Shown here piece after piece: positions 15,814 through 24,010 of a stretch of DNA of 37,836 nt. Origin of the DNA: Candidatus Bathyarchaeota archaeon (GTDB taxonomy: Archaea; Thermoproteota; Bathyarchaeia; Bathyarchaeales; DTEX01); contig JAGTRG010000003.1 of assembly GCA_018396435.1 (NCBI GenBank), positions 17,490 to 55,325 on the forward strand. The letters run 5' to 3'. Both the position numbers and the translations under genes were made by a program. The notes beneath the pieces were generated by a model. It saw only the letters and a program-made list of their open reading frames with translations, did no database searches and was not told where the DNA came from. The first letter of the stretch is position 1. The number at the start of each line of letters is the position of its first letter.

Positions 15814-17022
15814 ATGAGAGAGAAACCCGCAATTATTGGCATTGGCAGAACTAAATTCGGCGAGCATTATGAATTGGATCCTGAGGATTTAATTGATGAA
15901 GCTGGCTTAATGGCTTTAGATTCAGCTGGGATGGAACGTAAGGACTTAGATGCTTGCTATATTTCCGATTATTTACTTCAGGTAACCAATAAGATAGGTT
16001 TAGAAGAGGGATTTATATCTCAACTACTGGAAAGAAATATACCTATTGAAAGAATGCGGTCATTTAGTTCAGCCTTATTAAATGCATGTAACGCCATAGA
16101 GTCCGGCAGATACGATGCCGTCCTAGTTGGCGGAATGGAGAAAATGACTGATAGATGGAGTAAAATAAGGGATAATCTCATGCTTCTTGAGGATCACTGG
16201 GCATATTATGCTGGCGGAACTCCGGAGACAAACCATGAACTATTACTTAGAGAGTACATGAAGAGTTATGGCATTCGCGGTGAGAATCAAGAGAAATTAA
16301 TGATGACCCTTGCGCAAATATCAGTTAAAAACCACCGTAACGCCGTAAAGAATGAGTATGCTCACTTTCAGAGGGAGATCGATGTTAAGAGGGTTTTAGC
16401 CGCTAGGGCTGAAGAAAAGAGGGTTCTTGGTCTTTACGATTTTGCACCAATATCCGATGGTGCAACTGCCCTAATATTAGCAAGCCCTAAGAGGGCGAAG
16501 GAGTATACGGATAGCCCAGTTTATGTGCTCGCTACTACCCTAGCAACTGACTATATATCCTATTCATCCAGACCCTATAGAGCAGGTTTTATAGCTAGCA
16601 AGATATCTATGGAAAATGCCCTAAAGATTGCGGGCATAACTCTAGATGATATAAAAATACTTGAGGTTTATGACCAGTCAACGGTTTTTGAAATGATATC
16701 ATTAGAGGACCTAGGCTTCATTGAGAAGGGCAAATCCTGGATGAAACTCCACAAGAACTTTGAGGATTTTAAGGGCTTCTATCATCTTGATGGTAAAGAA
16801 GTTTATGTAAACACGGATGGTGGACTTAAGGCGGATGGAAATCCACTCGGCGCAACTGGTGGAGCACAAGTTTTCGAGGTTGTTAAACAGCTTAAGGGAG
16901 AAGCTGGTCAGAGACAGATAAAACCAGATGGAGGTCTTCTATTCGGATGCGTTCAAGAGATTGAAGGCTTCGGAACTAAAGTTTATGTTAATATTTTAGG
17001 AGGGGAGAAATGTGGGAAGTGA
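15814..17022 (+). CDS. Thiolase-fold protein with degenerate active site
   Basis: The 402-residue protein is clearly of the SCP-x/archaeal acetyl-CoA acetyltransferase type: PAIIGIGRTKFGEHYELDPE at the start, SGRYDAVLVGGMEKMTDRW, DFAPISDGATALILAS, LEDLGFIEKGKSW and GGLKADGNPLGATGG. Catalytic positions are altered. The nucleophile segment normally reads CASxxxALRNAxxAIxSG; here the aligned stretch is MRSFSSALLNACNAIESG with Met81 at the Cys position. The general-base His of GHPLGATG is Asn343. The EVHD His is Tyr286. Ordinary Claisen condensation is therefore unlikely; a structural, substrate-channel or different role with the downstream HMGCS-like protein is inferred. Archaeal thiolase and HMG-CoA synthase are known to form a complex with a DUF35 protein. 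Overlaps the next gene by 11 bases. Confidence 0.85.
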   Translation: MREKPAIIGIGRTKFGEHYELDPEDLIDEAGLMALDSAGMERKDLDACYISDYLLQVTNKIGLEEGFISQLLERNIPIERMRSFSSALLNACNAIESGRYDAVLVGGMEKMTDRWSKIRDNLMLLEDHWAYYAGGTPETNHELLLREYMKSYGIRGENQEKLMMTLAQISVKNHRNAVKNEYAHFQREIDVKRVLAARAEEKRVLGLYDFAPISDGATALILASPKRAKEYTDSPVYVLATTLATDYISYSSRPYRAGFIASKISMENALKIAGITLDDIKILEVYDQSTVFEMISLEDLGFIEKGKSWMKLHKNFEDFKGFYHLDGKEVYVNTDGGLKADGNPLGATGGAQVFEVVKQLKGEAGQRQIKPDGGLLFGCVQEIEGFGTKVYVNILGGEKCGK

Positions 17023-18526
17023 GCCAATAGAAAGAAGGGTTTCTTATGTTGGAGATAGGCTTAAAGGAAGCCGATGCCCATTCTGTGGTAAAGAATATTT
17101 TAGAGTGAGAAAGTATTGTGGAAACTGCGGTAGAAAAAGCCTTGGAAAAATGGAGGATATAGACTATTTCTACGAGAAAGGTGTTTTGGAAACCTGCACT
17201 GTTGTTAAGGAACCAACCAACAGATTCACAAGGCTGGGCTCATACATTTATGGAATAGTGTCTTTTCATAATGGAAAAGTTAGGATCCCTGGAAGATTAA
17301 CAGATATTATTCTCAGAAACGATGAGTCAATTAACCTAGAAGATTTTGAGGGGAGAGAAGTTGTCCCAAGATTTAGGCGTAGATATTCCGTTGAAAAAAG
17401 TGATATAATACCTACAATTTCCCTAGCATTTACATTAGCTGATGAATATTATCCATACCAGGAGTATAAAATAATTGGCCCGAGCAAAGAATATGAGGCG
17501 CCTGGAATTGTTGGTTACGGCGTATACGTGTCTAGGTTTAGGATTAAGGAGGGCGGGATCGAGCGGTCGGTGCCATTTATAGATGAAGATGCTATAACAG
17601 CATCTGTTGAGTCTGGAAAGCTAGCTCTAATACACTCCGGCGTGGATCATAGACTTGTGGATAAGATCTATGTTGGCTCTGAATCAAATCCGTATGCTGT
17701 TAATCCTATAGCATCTAAGGTGGCACAAGTTCTTAAGCTCGGCGAGGAAGAAAAAGCTGAAGGTGTGCAAGGTGTAGACGCAGTTGATACCGAGTTCGCC
17801 TGTAAAGCCGCGACGAGTATGTTTAAAGATGCCATGGCCTTAGTCTGTTATCCAAAAAATCCAATGAAATATGTGATGGTTATTGGGGCGGATAATGCTC
17901 AAGCAGCCCCCAGAGGCGAACCCGGGGGAGAATTAGACTTCTTCGTTGGTTTTGGAGGCGCAGCGTTCATATTTGGTAAAGAAGACGTTATAGCCGAAGC
18001 TGAAGGCTGGTACTCCTGCACCTCCGACACGCCTGATTTCTGGAGAAGGGATTTAGAACCTTATCCGCAGCACGGAGGACGCTTCACTGGCGAACCTGCC
18101 TACTTTAAGCACATTATAAAAGCTGGCAGAAAACTTATGGAGAGAATGAACCTTAAGCCTAGCGATATAGATTACTTTGTCTGCCATCAGCCTAATACAG
18201 CCTGCCCCGCTAGAGCGGCTGCAATACTAGGGTTTAAGCCTGAGCAATATGCGCCAGGTTTATATGCTTCAAAGTTCGGCAATACCTACTCTGGTTCTTC
18301 GCCAATAGGCCTAGCTGCTATACTTGATCAGGCAGAGCCACATAAGAGAGTCATGATTGTAAGCTATGGTTCAGGGGCCGGAAGCGATGCATATCTCTTT
18401 ATAACAACAAGCCAGATTAAAGATAAGAGGAGCCGTCAGAAATTCACTGTCCGATATCAAGCGGAGAATAAATTCCTCCAGTATGTAGACTATGCAACGT
18501 ATAGAAAATTTAAGGAAGGGCTCTAA
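17012..18526 (+). CDS. DUF35 zinc-ribbon/OB domain fused to HMG-CoA-synthase-like enzyme
   Basis: The 504-residue fusion has an N-terminal DUF35 module: rubredoxin-like zinc ribbon C22-P-F-C25 and C36-G-N-C39, then an OB-fold (about 50-150) with GVLETCTVVKEPTNRF and GIVSFHNGKVRIPGRL. From about residue 165 (GIVGYGVYVSRFRI) it is an archaeal-type HMG-CoA synthase: the acid region DEDAITASVE (191-200), nucleophile C264 in EFACKAAT, H392 in CHQPN and the closing SYGSGAGSDAYLF. The condensing residues thus appear intact. In known archaeal mevalonate loci the DUF35 protein is separate and bridges thiolase and synthase; here it is covalently fused. GTG 17012 follows GGAGGGGAGAAAT, a strong ribosome-binding site inside the upstream gene. 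Product could be HMG-CoA or a different branched or polyketide-like acyl-CoA. Confidence 0.85.
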   Translation: MGSEPIERRVSYVGDRLKGSRCPFCGKEYFRVRKYCGNCGRKSLGKMEDIDYFYEKGVLETCTVVKEPTNRFTRLGSYIYGIVSFHNGKVRIPGRLTDIILRNDESINLEDFEGREVVPRFRRRYSVEKSDIIPTISLAFTLADEYYPYQEYKIIGPSKEYEAPGIVGYGVYVSRFRIKEGGIERSVPFIDEDAITASVESGKLALIHSGVDHRLVDKIYVGSESNPYAVNPIASKVAQVLKLGEEEKAEGVQGVDAVDTEFACKAATSMFKDAMALVCYPKNPMKYVMVIGADNAQAAPRGEPGGELDFFVGFGGAAFIFGKEDVIAEAEGWYSCTSDTPDFWRRDLEPYPQHGGRFTGEPAYFKHIIKAGRKLMERMNLKPSDIDYFVCHQPNTACPARAAAILGFKPEQYAPGLYASKFGNTYSGSSPIGLAAILDQAEPHKRVMIVSYGSGAGSDAYLFITTSQIKDKRSRQKFTVRYQAENKFLQYVDYATYRKFKEGL

Positions 18527-18821
18527 AACGCAAATTTAACTATAAGGCAAAGCTTATATTCACCATTGCTGCTTTATTTTTACGCTAGCATCAAGGCAGC
18601 TAAGGCGGGAATGAAATTCTCAGCTTTCTGCTTTGATGTTAGTTTCCGCGAGGCAGGACGAAAAGTTGATGTTAACGAGAAAATACGTGGTTAAGGAAAA
18701 TATACGGGTGGGAGTCTTTTTAGATCCTCAAAAATACATAAAGCATATTTCTACAGGGTCAACGAAGACTCGTGCCTGGAATCGCGGAATAAGCAAGTAG
18801 AATATACGGGAGGGAATATAA
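18527..18821. other. 295-bp spacer containing a long inverted repeat
   Basis: The spacer between the HMGCS-like gene and the OB-fold gene holds the inverted repeat described separately (18584-18643) and two copies of a short G-rich motif, AATATACGGGTGGGA at about 18698 and AATATACGGGAGGGA at about 18801. The second copy provides the ribosome-binding site of the OB-fold gene. A 27-codon frame at 18611-18694 overlaps the repeat and is not convincing. Confidence 0.45.
18584..18643. repeat. Long inverted repeat, predicted RNA hairpin
   Basis: CTAGCATCAAGGCAG (18585-18599) pairs along its entire 15-base length with CTGCTTTGATGTTAG (18628-18642), with two G-U pairs. One further G-U pair closes the base. 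The 28-base loop includes GAATGAAATTC, which can form its own small stem. It starts 58 bases after the HMGCS-like stop. No T-run follows, so it is not an ordinary terminator; a 3'-UTR structure, small RNA or processing site is possible. Confidence 0.55.
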
Positions 18822-19112
18822 GTGAAGATTAAAGAACTAAAAAATGGGATGAGCAAGGTTGATCTGGTGGCGAAAGTTCTAGAGATTTCAGAGCCTCGTG
18901 AGGTCGTTTCAAGATTCAGCGGTCAGACTCTCAGAGTCGCTGATGCAATCATAGGCGACGAGACTGGCACAATAAAGCTCTCTTTATGGAACGAACAAAT
19001 CGAGCAGGTCAACGTTAACGATACTATAAAAATTGAGAATGGTTACGTTAATTCTTTTAGGGGCAGATTGCAGCTGAATGTAGGCAAGTATGGAAAGATA
19101 GCCGTCCTGTAA
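18822..19112 (+). CDS. Small single-stranded nucleic-acid-binding OB-fold protein
   Basis: The 96-residue protein is a single OB fold of the archaeal RPA/SSB-like type: MKIKELKNGMSKVDLVAKVL, VADAIIGDETGTIKLSLWNE (40-59), then VNVNDTIKIENGYVNSFRGRLQLNVGKYGKI. The DETGTIxLxLW core and the FRGxLQLNVGKYG strand are typical of RPA-like DNA-binding domains. It lacks an acidic C-terminal tail or extra domains, so it may work as a small accessory SSB/RPA-like protein or bind RNA. GTG 18822 is preceded by GGGAGGGAATATAA. The TRAM gene follows after 36 bp in the same direction, probably an operon of two nucleic-acid-binding OB proteins. Confidence 0.85.
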   Translation: MKIKELKNGMSKVDLVAKVLEISEPREVVSRFSGQTLRVADAIIGDETGTIKLSLWNEQIEQVNVNDTIKIENGYVNSFRGRLQLNVGKYGKIAVL

Positions 19113-19148
19113 AGCGGGAATTAAAATAAGCACGTGTGAGGTGAGAAA

Positions 19149-19412
19149 ATGCAAAGTGAAAGGAGAGGTGAAAGGGGAGGAAGACGCTTCGAAAGAGGGC
19201 GTGGAAGACAATTTCCGCCAAAACCAGTTGAGCTTGGAAAGGAATACGATGTTGAGGTTAAAGAGGTTAGTCGTAGAGGAGACGGTGTAGCCAGAATCCA
19301 AGGGCTAGTAACTTTCATACCGAACGCTAAGCCAGGAGACCATGTTAAAGTTAAAATAACTAGGATAAGCCGAAGGTTTGCTGAAGCTGAAATAGTTGAA
19401 TCAACCAAATAG
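19149..19412 (+). CDS. TRAM-domain RNA-binding protein
   Basis: The 87-residue protein has an Arg/Gly-rich, disordered N-terminus (about residues 5-22, with RRGERGGRRFERGRGR) followed by a TRAM beta-barrel from about 28 to 85: GKEYDVEVKEVSRRGDGVARIQG, then VTFIPNAKPGDHVKVKITRI and FAEAEIV. Stand-alone archaeal TRAM proteins bind RNA and have been described as RNA chaperones with a cold-shock-like role. The RGG-like tail would add RNA affinity. ATG 19149 follows GGTGAGAAA. It is 36 bp downstream of the OB-fold gene. Confidence 0.92.
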   Translation: MQSERRGERGGRRFERGRGRQFPPKPVELGKEYDVEVKEVSRRGDGVARIQGLVTFIPNAKPGDHVKVKITRISRRFAEAEIVESTK

Positions 19413-19499
19413 GTTCGGAAGCTGAAGAAGATAAATCGTTTGTTCGAAGATCTGAGACGTCATACGTAAATGGCACGTGTTTTATTTTACTTCACCTTT

Positions 19500-20087
19500 T
19501 TATTCCTCTAAGTCGGATAATGTTATTTTTTTAGCCCCTTTCCCAAGCATTTCTTTCATTGCTTTTTCTATATCGCTAGGCTTCACATTAATGCCCCTTA
19601 CAGCGTCTTCTAGGATAAATGTTTCAAACCCGAGATTTAATGCATCTAAAACAGTATTTTTAACACAATATTCTGTTGCGAGCCCTCCGACGAAAACCCT
19701 TTTAACTCCGGCTCTCCTAAGATCTTCAGCCAAGTTTGTTCCCTCAAAGCCAGAGTAAGCTTCCTTAAAGGGATCAGTAGCTTTTGAAACAATTTTAACC
19801 CTTTCAGGAAGTTGTAGATTTGGATGAAAATTTGCACCATCTGTTCCTTGCACGCAGTGCGGCGTCCATAATCCACCGTAATCTTTAAATGAAATATGAT
19901 TTGAAGGGTGCCAATCTCTAGTGGCAAATATTAATGCTCCGGATCTATCAAACTTTTCGATGTATTTATTCAGCACCGGGACTATTTTATCGCCTTCTGG
20001 AACGGGTAAAGACCCTCCGGGGCAGAAATCTATCTGAACATCGACCACTATTAAAGCGTCTTCTTTCCCCTTAATTTTATATGGCAA
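19500..20087 (-). CDS. pncA: Nicotinamidase
   Basis: The 195-residue protein is a cysteine hydrolase of the isochorismatase superfamily matching nicotinamidase. The catalytic triad is D16 (LIVVDVQIDFCPGG), K102 (VSKATD) and C141 (GLATEYCVKNT). Metal-binding residues appear in RDWHP (D58, H60) and WTPHC (H77). It deamidates nicotinamide to nicotinate for NAD salvage in the cytosol. The length and DWHPxxHxSF signature are standard for the family. It stands alone, convergent with the TRAM gene (87 bp between stops) and 262 bp downstream of nrdJ. Confidence 0.93.
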   Translation of the reverse strand: MPYKIKGKEDALIVVDVQIDFCPGGSLPVPEGDKIVPVLNKYIEKFDRSGALIFATRDWHPSNHISFKDYGGLWTPHCVQGTDGANFHPNLQLPERVKIVSKATDPFKEAYSGFEGTNLAEDLRRAGVKRVFVGGLATEYCVKNTVLDALNLGFETFILEDAVRGINVKPSDIEKAMKEMLGKGAKKITLSDLEE

Positions 20088-20349
20088 TCTTGTTCGCCAG
20101 TAATGGGATTTTTAATAAATAACAGCGTTATTATAATATTTAAGAATATCTATTAATTCCAGCCATATTTTTTAGCATCAATGGATGGATCAGTTTCATC
20201 CAGGCAGTCAAAATTTTCTCAGATCTCAACCATCGGAGACCCGTAAAAAGGCTAAGGGGGAGGGGCAGTATCTATTAGTAAAGATCATGTGCAATAGATG
20301 CTGTCAACTTTTCTGTAGGGTGTCATCAGATATAAAATGCCTAATAATT

Positions 20350-22464
20350 CTAGTAGGGGCATACACCGGTTGGACATTCGCCAGCAAATTCTGAGGGAGC
20401 TTGAAGGTATGGTGACGGCGTTGCAGTATTCGCGCCGGATGTTTGAACCCCGCCTACTACCAGAACTTGCTCAGCTTTGCTTCCGTAGCGATATACAGTT
20501 ATGCCTTTGCATTTTAGTTTCCACGCCATCATGAATATTCTTCGGACATCGTCGATTGCCGCTTCATAAGGCAGATTAACTGTTTTGGAAACAGCATTGT
20601 CCGTGTATTTCTGGAATGCTGCTTGCATTCTCACATGCCACTCCGGCGCTATCTCCAATGCGGTTACAAATAATCTCTTAACATCTAGGGGGACTTCATT
20701 TAACCCTTGAATTGATCCAGTCCTAGTTATTTTTGCTATAAGATCCATGCTGTAGAACCCTCTCTCCCTTGCCATTTGTTCAAAGAGCGGGTTGACTTCA
20801 AAAAGCTGAGTCCCCATAACGTTTCTAATGAATGCCACTGCAAATAGGGGTTCTATTCCGCTCGATGTTCCAGCAATTATACTTATTGTTCCAGTTGGGG
20901 CGATTGATGTTACCGTTGCATTTCGCATAGTCTTATAGCCCATTTTTTCCCAAACGCTGCTTGGAAAGTTTGGGAAGGGCCCTCTTTCTTCGCCCAGCTC
21001 AACCGACCTCTTTCTAGCCTCTCCTGATATAAATGACATAACTTTCTCGGCTATTACAATAGCTTCTTCAGAATCATATGGTATGCCAAGTTTGATGAGC
21101 ATCTCGGCAAAGCCCATAACTCCTAAGCCTATTTTTCTATTCGCCTTAGTGCTCTCCTCAATCTGTAATATAGGATACTTATTGGCATCTATGACATTAT
21201 CCAAAAAGTGAACGGCTATTCTTACGGTTTCTCTAAGTCTCTCCCAATCGATTTCACCATTTCTAACCATTCTTGAGAGGTTTATGGAGCCTAAATTGCA
21301 GCTTTCATAAGGCAAGAGTGGAACTTCACCGCATGGGTTTGTAGCCTCAATTATCCCAGCATGAGGAGTTGGATTTTTACGATTAATTTCATCAAGAAAT
21401 ATCAAGCCCGGATCACCAGTTTTCCAGGCTGAAGTTGCAATCAAATCAAAGACGGCTCTAGCCTTCAAGCGTTTAACAACATTACCGTTCCTCGGATTAA
21501 CTAGGCTGTAATAACCATCTTTCTCTACAGCCTCCATAAACTCGTCAGTAACACCTACAGAAATATTAAAATTGGTTAAAACACCCTCTTTCTCTTTAGC
21601 CGTTATAAACTCGATTGCATCTGGGTGATCCACCCGGAGAACCCCCATATTCGCGCCTCTACGTCTGCCGCCCTGCTTAATCACATCCGTTGCAACATCA
21701 AAGATTTTCATGAAGGAAACTGGACCGCTAGCCACCCCCATCGTCGACTTCACAACGTCACCGCGAGGTCTAAGATTTGAAAATGAGAACCCTGTCCCGC
21801 CGCCAGACTTATGTATAAGAGCCATGTTTTTCAATGCATCAAAAATTTCCTCAATTGAGTCTCCCACCGGAAGTACAAAGCATGCTGAAAGCTGCCCAAT
21901 ACTTGTTCCAGCATTCATAAGCGTAGGACTGTTCGGGAGGAATTCGAGTTTTGCCATAATTCTATAGAATCTTTCCTCAATAGATTCTATGCTTGCGCTT
22001 TTATCGTATATAGTCTCAACTGCCGCTATTGCCTTAGCAACCCTTCGGAACATCTGTGAGGGTGTCTCAATAACTCTTCCAGTCTCGTCTTTTTGAAGAT
22101 ACCTCCGCTCCAGAACGCTTATTGCATTAAGCGATAGTTTCAGGTCGTCTGTCACGCCAAGTAGCTTCTTTTGCTCCCTAAGTTCAGCTCGCTTATGCCT
22201 ATAGAGAATATATGCTTTGGCAACTGTGTCATAACCATTTTTAATTAGAACTCGTTCAACAATATTTTGTACATCTTCAACGCTAGGTATTCTATCTTTA
22301 AATTCTTCCTCAACTATAGATACAACTTGAGCTGAAAGCCTAGCGGCTAATTCGCCATTTTCCCCTTTGATAGCCAAAATAGCCCTATGAATAGCGTTTG
22401 TGATCTTACTTGGATCAAATGTTTCTATTCTGCCATCTCTTTTCCTAATTATAGAAACTGGCAT
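20350..22464 (-). CDS. nrdJ: Adenosylcobalamin-dependent (class II) ribonucleotide reductase
   Basis: The 704-residue enzyme reduces ribonucleotides to deoxyribonucleotides. It opens with an ATP-cone (about 3-90: [20 protein letters not shown]). The barrel contains SACFVLPV with C195, [16 protein letters not shown] (220-235), NPCGEVPL with N376, radical Cys C378 and E380, and [11 protein letters not shown] with C389, the redox partner of C195. PTGTIS and [10 protein letters not shown] are conserved near the C-terminal barrel. The tail [10 protein letters not shown] supplies the shuttle pair C697/C702. No small radical subunit or activase lies nearby, as expected for a B12 enzyme. No intein. 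The ATP cone implies allosteric activity control by ATP/dATP. It is transcribed alone. Confidence 0.94.
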   Translation of the reverse strand: MPVSIIRKRDGRIETFDPSKITNAIHRAILAIKGENGELAARLSAQVVSIVEEEFKDRIPSVEDVQNIVERVLIKNGYDTVAKAYILYRHKRAELREQKKLLGVTDDLKLSLNAISVLERRYLQKDETGRVIETPSQMFRRVAKAIAAVETIYDKSASIESIEERFYRIMAKLEFLPNSPTLMNAGTSIGQLSACFVLPVGDSIEEIFDALKNMALIHKSGGGTGFSFSNLRPRGDVVKSTMGVASGPVSFMKIFDVATDVIKQGGRRRGANMGVLRVDHPDAIEFITAKEKEGVLTNFNISVGVTDEFMEAVEKDGYYSLVNPRNGNVVKRLKARAVFDLIATSAWKTGDPGLIFLDEINRKNPTPHAGIIEATNPCGEVPLLPYESCNLGSINLSRMVRNGEIDWERLRETVRIAVHFLDNVIDANKYPILQIEESTKANRKIGLGVMGFAEMLIKLGIPYDSEEAIVIAEKVMSFISGEARKRSVELGEERGPFPNFPSSVWEKMGYKTMRNATVTSIAPTGTISIIAGTSSGIEPLFAVAFIRNVMGTQLFEVNPLFEQMARERGFYSMDLIAKITRTGSIQGLNEVPLDVKRLFVTALEIAPEWHVRMQAAFQKYTDNAVSKTVNLPYEAAIDDVRRIFMMAWKLKCKGITVYRYGSKAEQVLVVGGVQTSGANTATPSPYLQAPSEFAGECPTGVCPY

Positions 22465-22661
22465 GGATAACGCCCAAATATAACCATGTGAGAGGTAACT
22501 TTAATATATTGCGGATCAGATTAATTGCCTAGTTGTTTGAGACGCTAAATGATATATTAAAGCATTATCTTATCATTTAGAAAACTTTATAACTTACTAT
22601 TTTAAATCCAAAATTAAGGATCAACGCATGATGTCAGTAAGACTTTTGTCCGGATTAGGTT

Positions 22662-22958
22662 GTGTTGATGTTGTCTGAAGTGAGAAGATGCTTTTCAAAG
22701 TGCAATAGATTCAAATGTGGAAAAAACTTTTTGATATTCCGCGGTAAAACTCCTTGGTGCCGATGGACTGATGAGCCTTGCAATCCATCGAACTGTAATT
22801 ATGCAATATGCATGAATAGACGTTTACTACCCGGAGGCATATGTGGAGAAACCTTAAAGAGAAAAACTGTTGACAGGAATCTAGAAGATGAAATGATCCC
22901 ATCAATAAAAGTCAGGGGAAAAACTTTCAGAAAAATCGGTGAAAAGGAACTCATTTAG
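22662..22958 (+). CDS. Small eight-cysteine protein, probable metal binding
   Basis: The 98-residue protein (or 96 from ATG 22668) is not a family I can name. It has eight cysteines in the first 61 residues, at 10, 14, 19, 33, 40, 45, 50 and 61, with spacings such as C-x3-C-x4-C and C-x6-C-x4-C-x4-C, and Trp near C33 (TPWCRW). This suggests a zinc or iron-sulfur fold. The remaining C-terminus is charged and ends KVRGKTFRKIGEKELI. It diverges from nrdJ and converges with the EamA gene. The start is GTG 22662 or ATG 22668; no strong ribosome-binding site separates them. Cys regularity makes a real gene likely. Confidence 0.65.
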   Translation: MLMLSEVRRCFSKCNRFKCGKNFLIFRGKTPWCRWTDEPCNPSNCNYAICMNRRLLPGGICGETLKRKTVDRNLEDEMIPSIKVRGKTFRKIGEKELI

Positions 22959-22991
22959 AGCCTAAAGGGAATCTTAGACCGCCTAATGCCA

Positions 22992-23891
22992 CTAAAATGT
23001 GTGTAGAGTAGTTGAGCTTCCATATTTTAATTCATAATGATGTCTATTCACAAGATAAACTCCGATCATTACTAGGAGAAAACCAAGAAGCGAATAGAAC
23101 TCGATGGTTTCACCTAATAAGGACCAGCCGAAGATGAGCGCTACAGCTGGGACGAGGAGACTTGAAGTGGAAACAATGATTGCTTCCTCCTCTTTTATGA
23201 GAAGCAACCATATTGTTAATCCTATAGCGGATCCAAATATTGACATGTAGAATAGCGAGGAAATATAGATTAGAGTCGAGCTAAAGTTCAGCCCCGTAAG
23301 TATTAAAGTAGTTATTAAGAGGAAAATAGAGCCTAAAGGAAATTGAACGATATTTATAATAGCTGGGTCAATGTGGCTTAAAAGTTTCTTGTAGTAAACT
23401 ACGGTAACAGCCCATAAGAACGCGCCCAAAATAAGGAGCAAAATTGAATTAGAAGCGTTTATAGAAGAAGAGAGTTTGCCAGTGTAAAGTATAGTTACTC
23501 CTAGGAAGCCAAGTATGACCCCTAAAACTTTAGTTGAATTAATTTTTTCGCCTAAAAATGGTATAGCTAAGCAGAAAACGAATAGTGGTTGAGTATAGGT
23601 TAAAATAGAGCTTAATCCTGAGGTTTCATATAACAAGCCAATATTTGTGAAGGCCATGCCAGCAGCATTAATTAAAGCTAGTGAAATCATCTTGAGCCAT
23701 GTATTACAATCTTTTGGAAGACGTCTCCTTTTCCATATTAAAGCCGGTAATAAAACTATCGAAGCTAAAGTGAGCCTTTGCATTACAAGATTTAATGGAT
23801 CAACAAATCTTAACCCGATCTTCATAATTGTCCAATTTAAGCCCCAAATTAAGACTAAAATTGTAAAGTGCATCCAGTTCTGTTTTTTCAA
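22992..23891 (-). CDS. EamA/DMT-superfamily transporter
   Basis: The 299-residue protein has about ten membrane helices in two homologous halves, each a five-helix EamA repeat (PF00892). The first opens with FTILVLIWGLNWTIMKIGLRF and the second follows ILLLILGAFLWAVTVVYYKK. The conserved helix-four/five segment LGEKINSTKVLGVILGFLGV has its counterpart in LLGETIEFYSLLGFLLVMIGVYLV. It is a drug/metabolite exporter or importer in the cell membrane with unknown substrate. TTG 23891 is the start, fixed by GGAGGAGGTACTA immediately upstream, one of the best Shine-Dalgarno sites in the window. Confidence 0.92.
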   Translation of the reverse strand: MKKQNWMHFTILVLIWGLNWTIMKIGLRFVDPLNLVMQRLTLASIVLLPALIWKRRRLPKDCNTWLKMISLALINAAGMAFTNIGLLYETSGLSSILTYTQPLFVFCLAIPFLGEKINSTKVLGVILGFLGVTILYTGKLSSSINASNSILLLILGAFLWAVTVVYYKKLLSHIDPAIINIVQFPLGSIFLLITTLILTGLNFSSTLIYISSLFYMSIFGSAIGLTIWLLLIKEEEAIIVSTSSLLVPAVALIFGWSLLGETIEFYSLLGFLLVMIGVYLVNRHHYELKYGSSTTLHTF

Positions 23892-24010
23892 TAGTACCTC
23901 CTCCAGACTAGAGTATTAGAAAGATCCGTAAGGTGTTAAAAAGGCTTTTGGGAAGTATATGATCTTAAACACACTAAAAGTATGACTGCGCGCCGAATTT
24001 ATGTGCATGT

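Noticed and set aside
18611-18694. 27-codon frame (MKFSAFCFDVSF...) with AAGGCGGGA upstream
   Set aside because: It overlaps the arms and loop of the inverted repeat; length and composition are not convincing.
18693-18718. ORB-like sequence ending in GGGTGGGAGTC
   Set aside because: It shares the G-string of ORB 1, but the TTCC...TAGAAA half is missing and it is a single copy.
20088-20349. C/D-box small RNA in the pncA-nrdJ spacer
   Set aside because: A TGATGA is present on the minus strand, but no properly spaced CTGA D/D' boxes were found.
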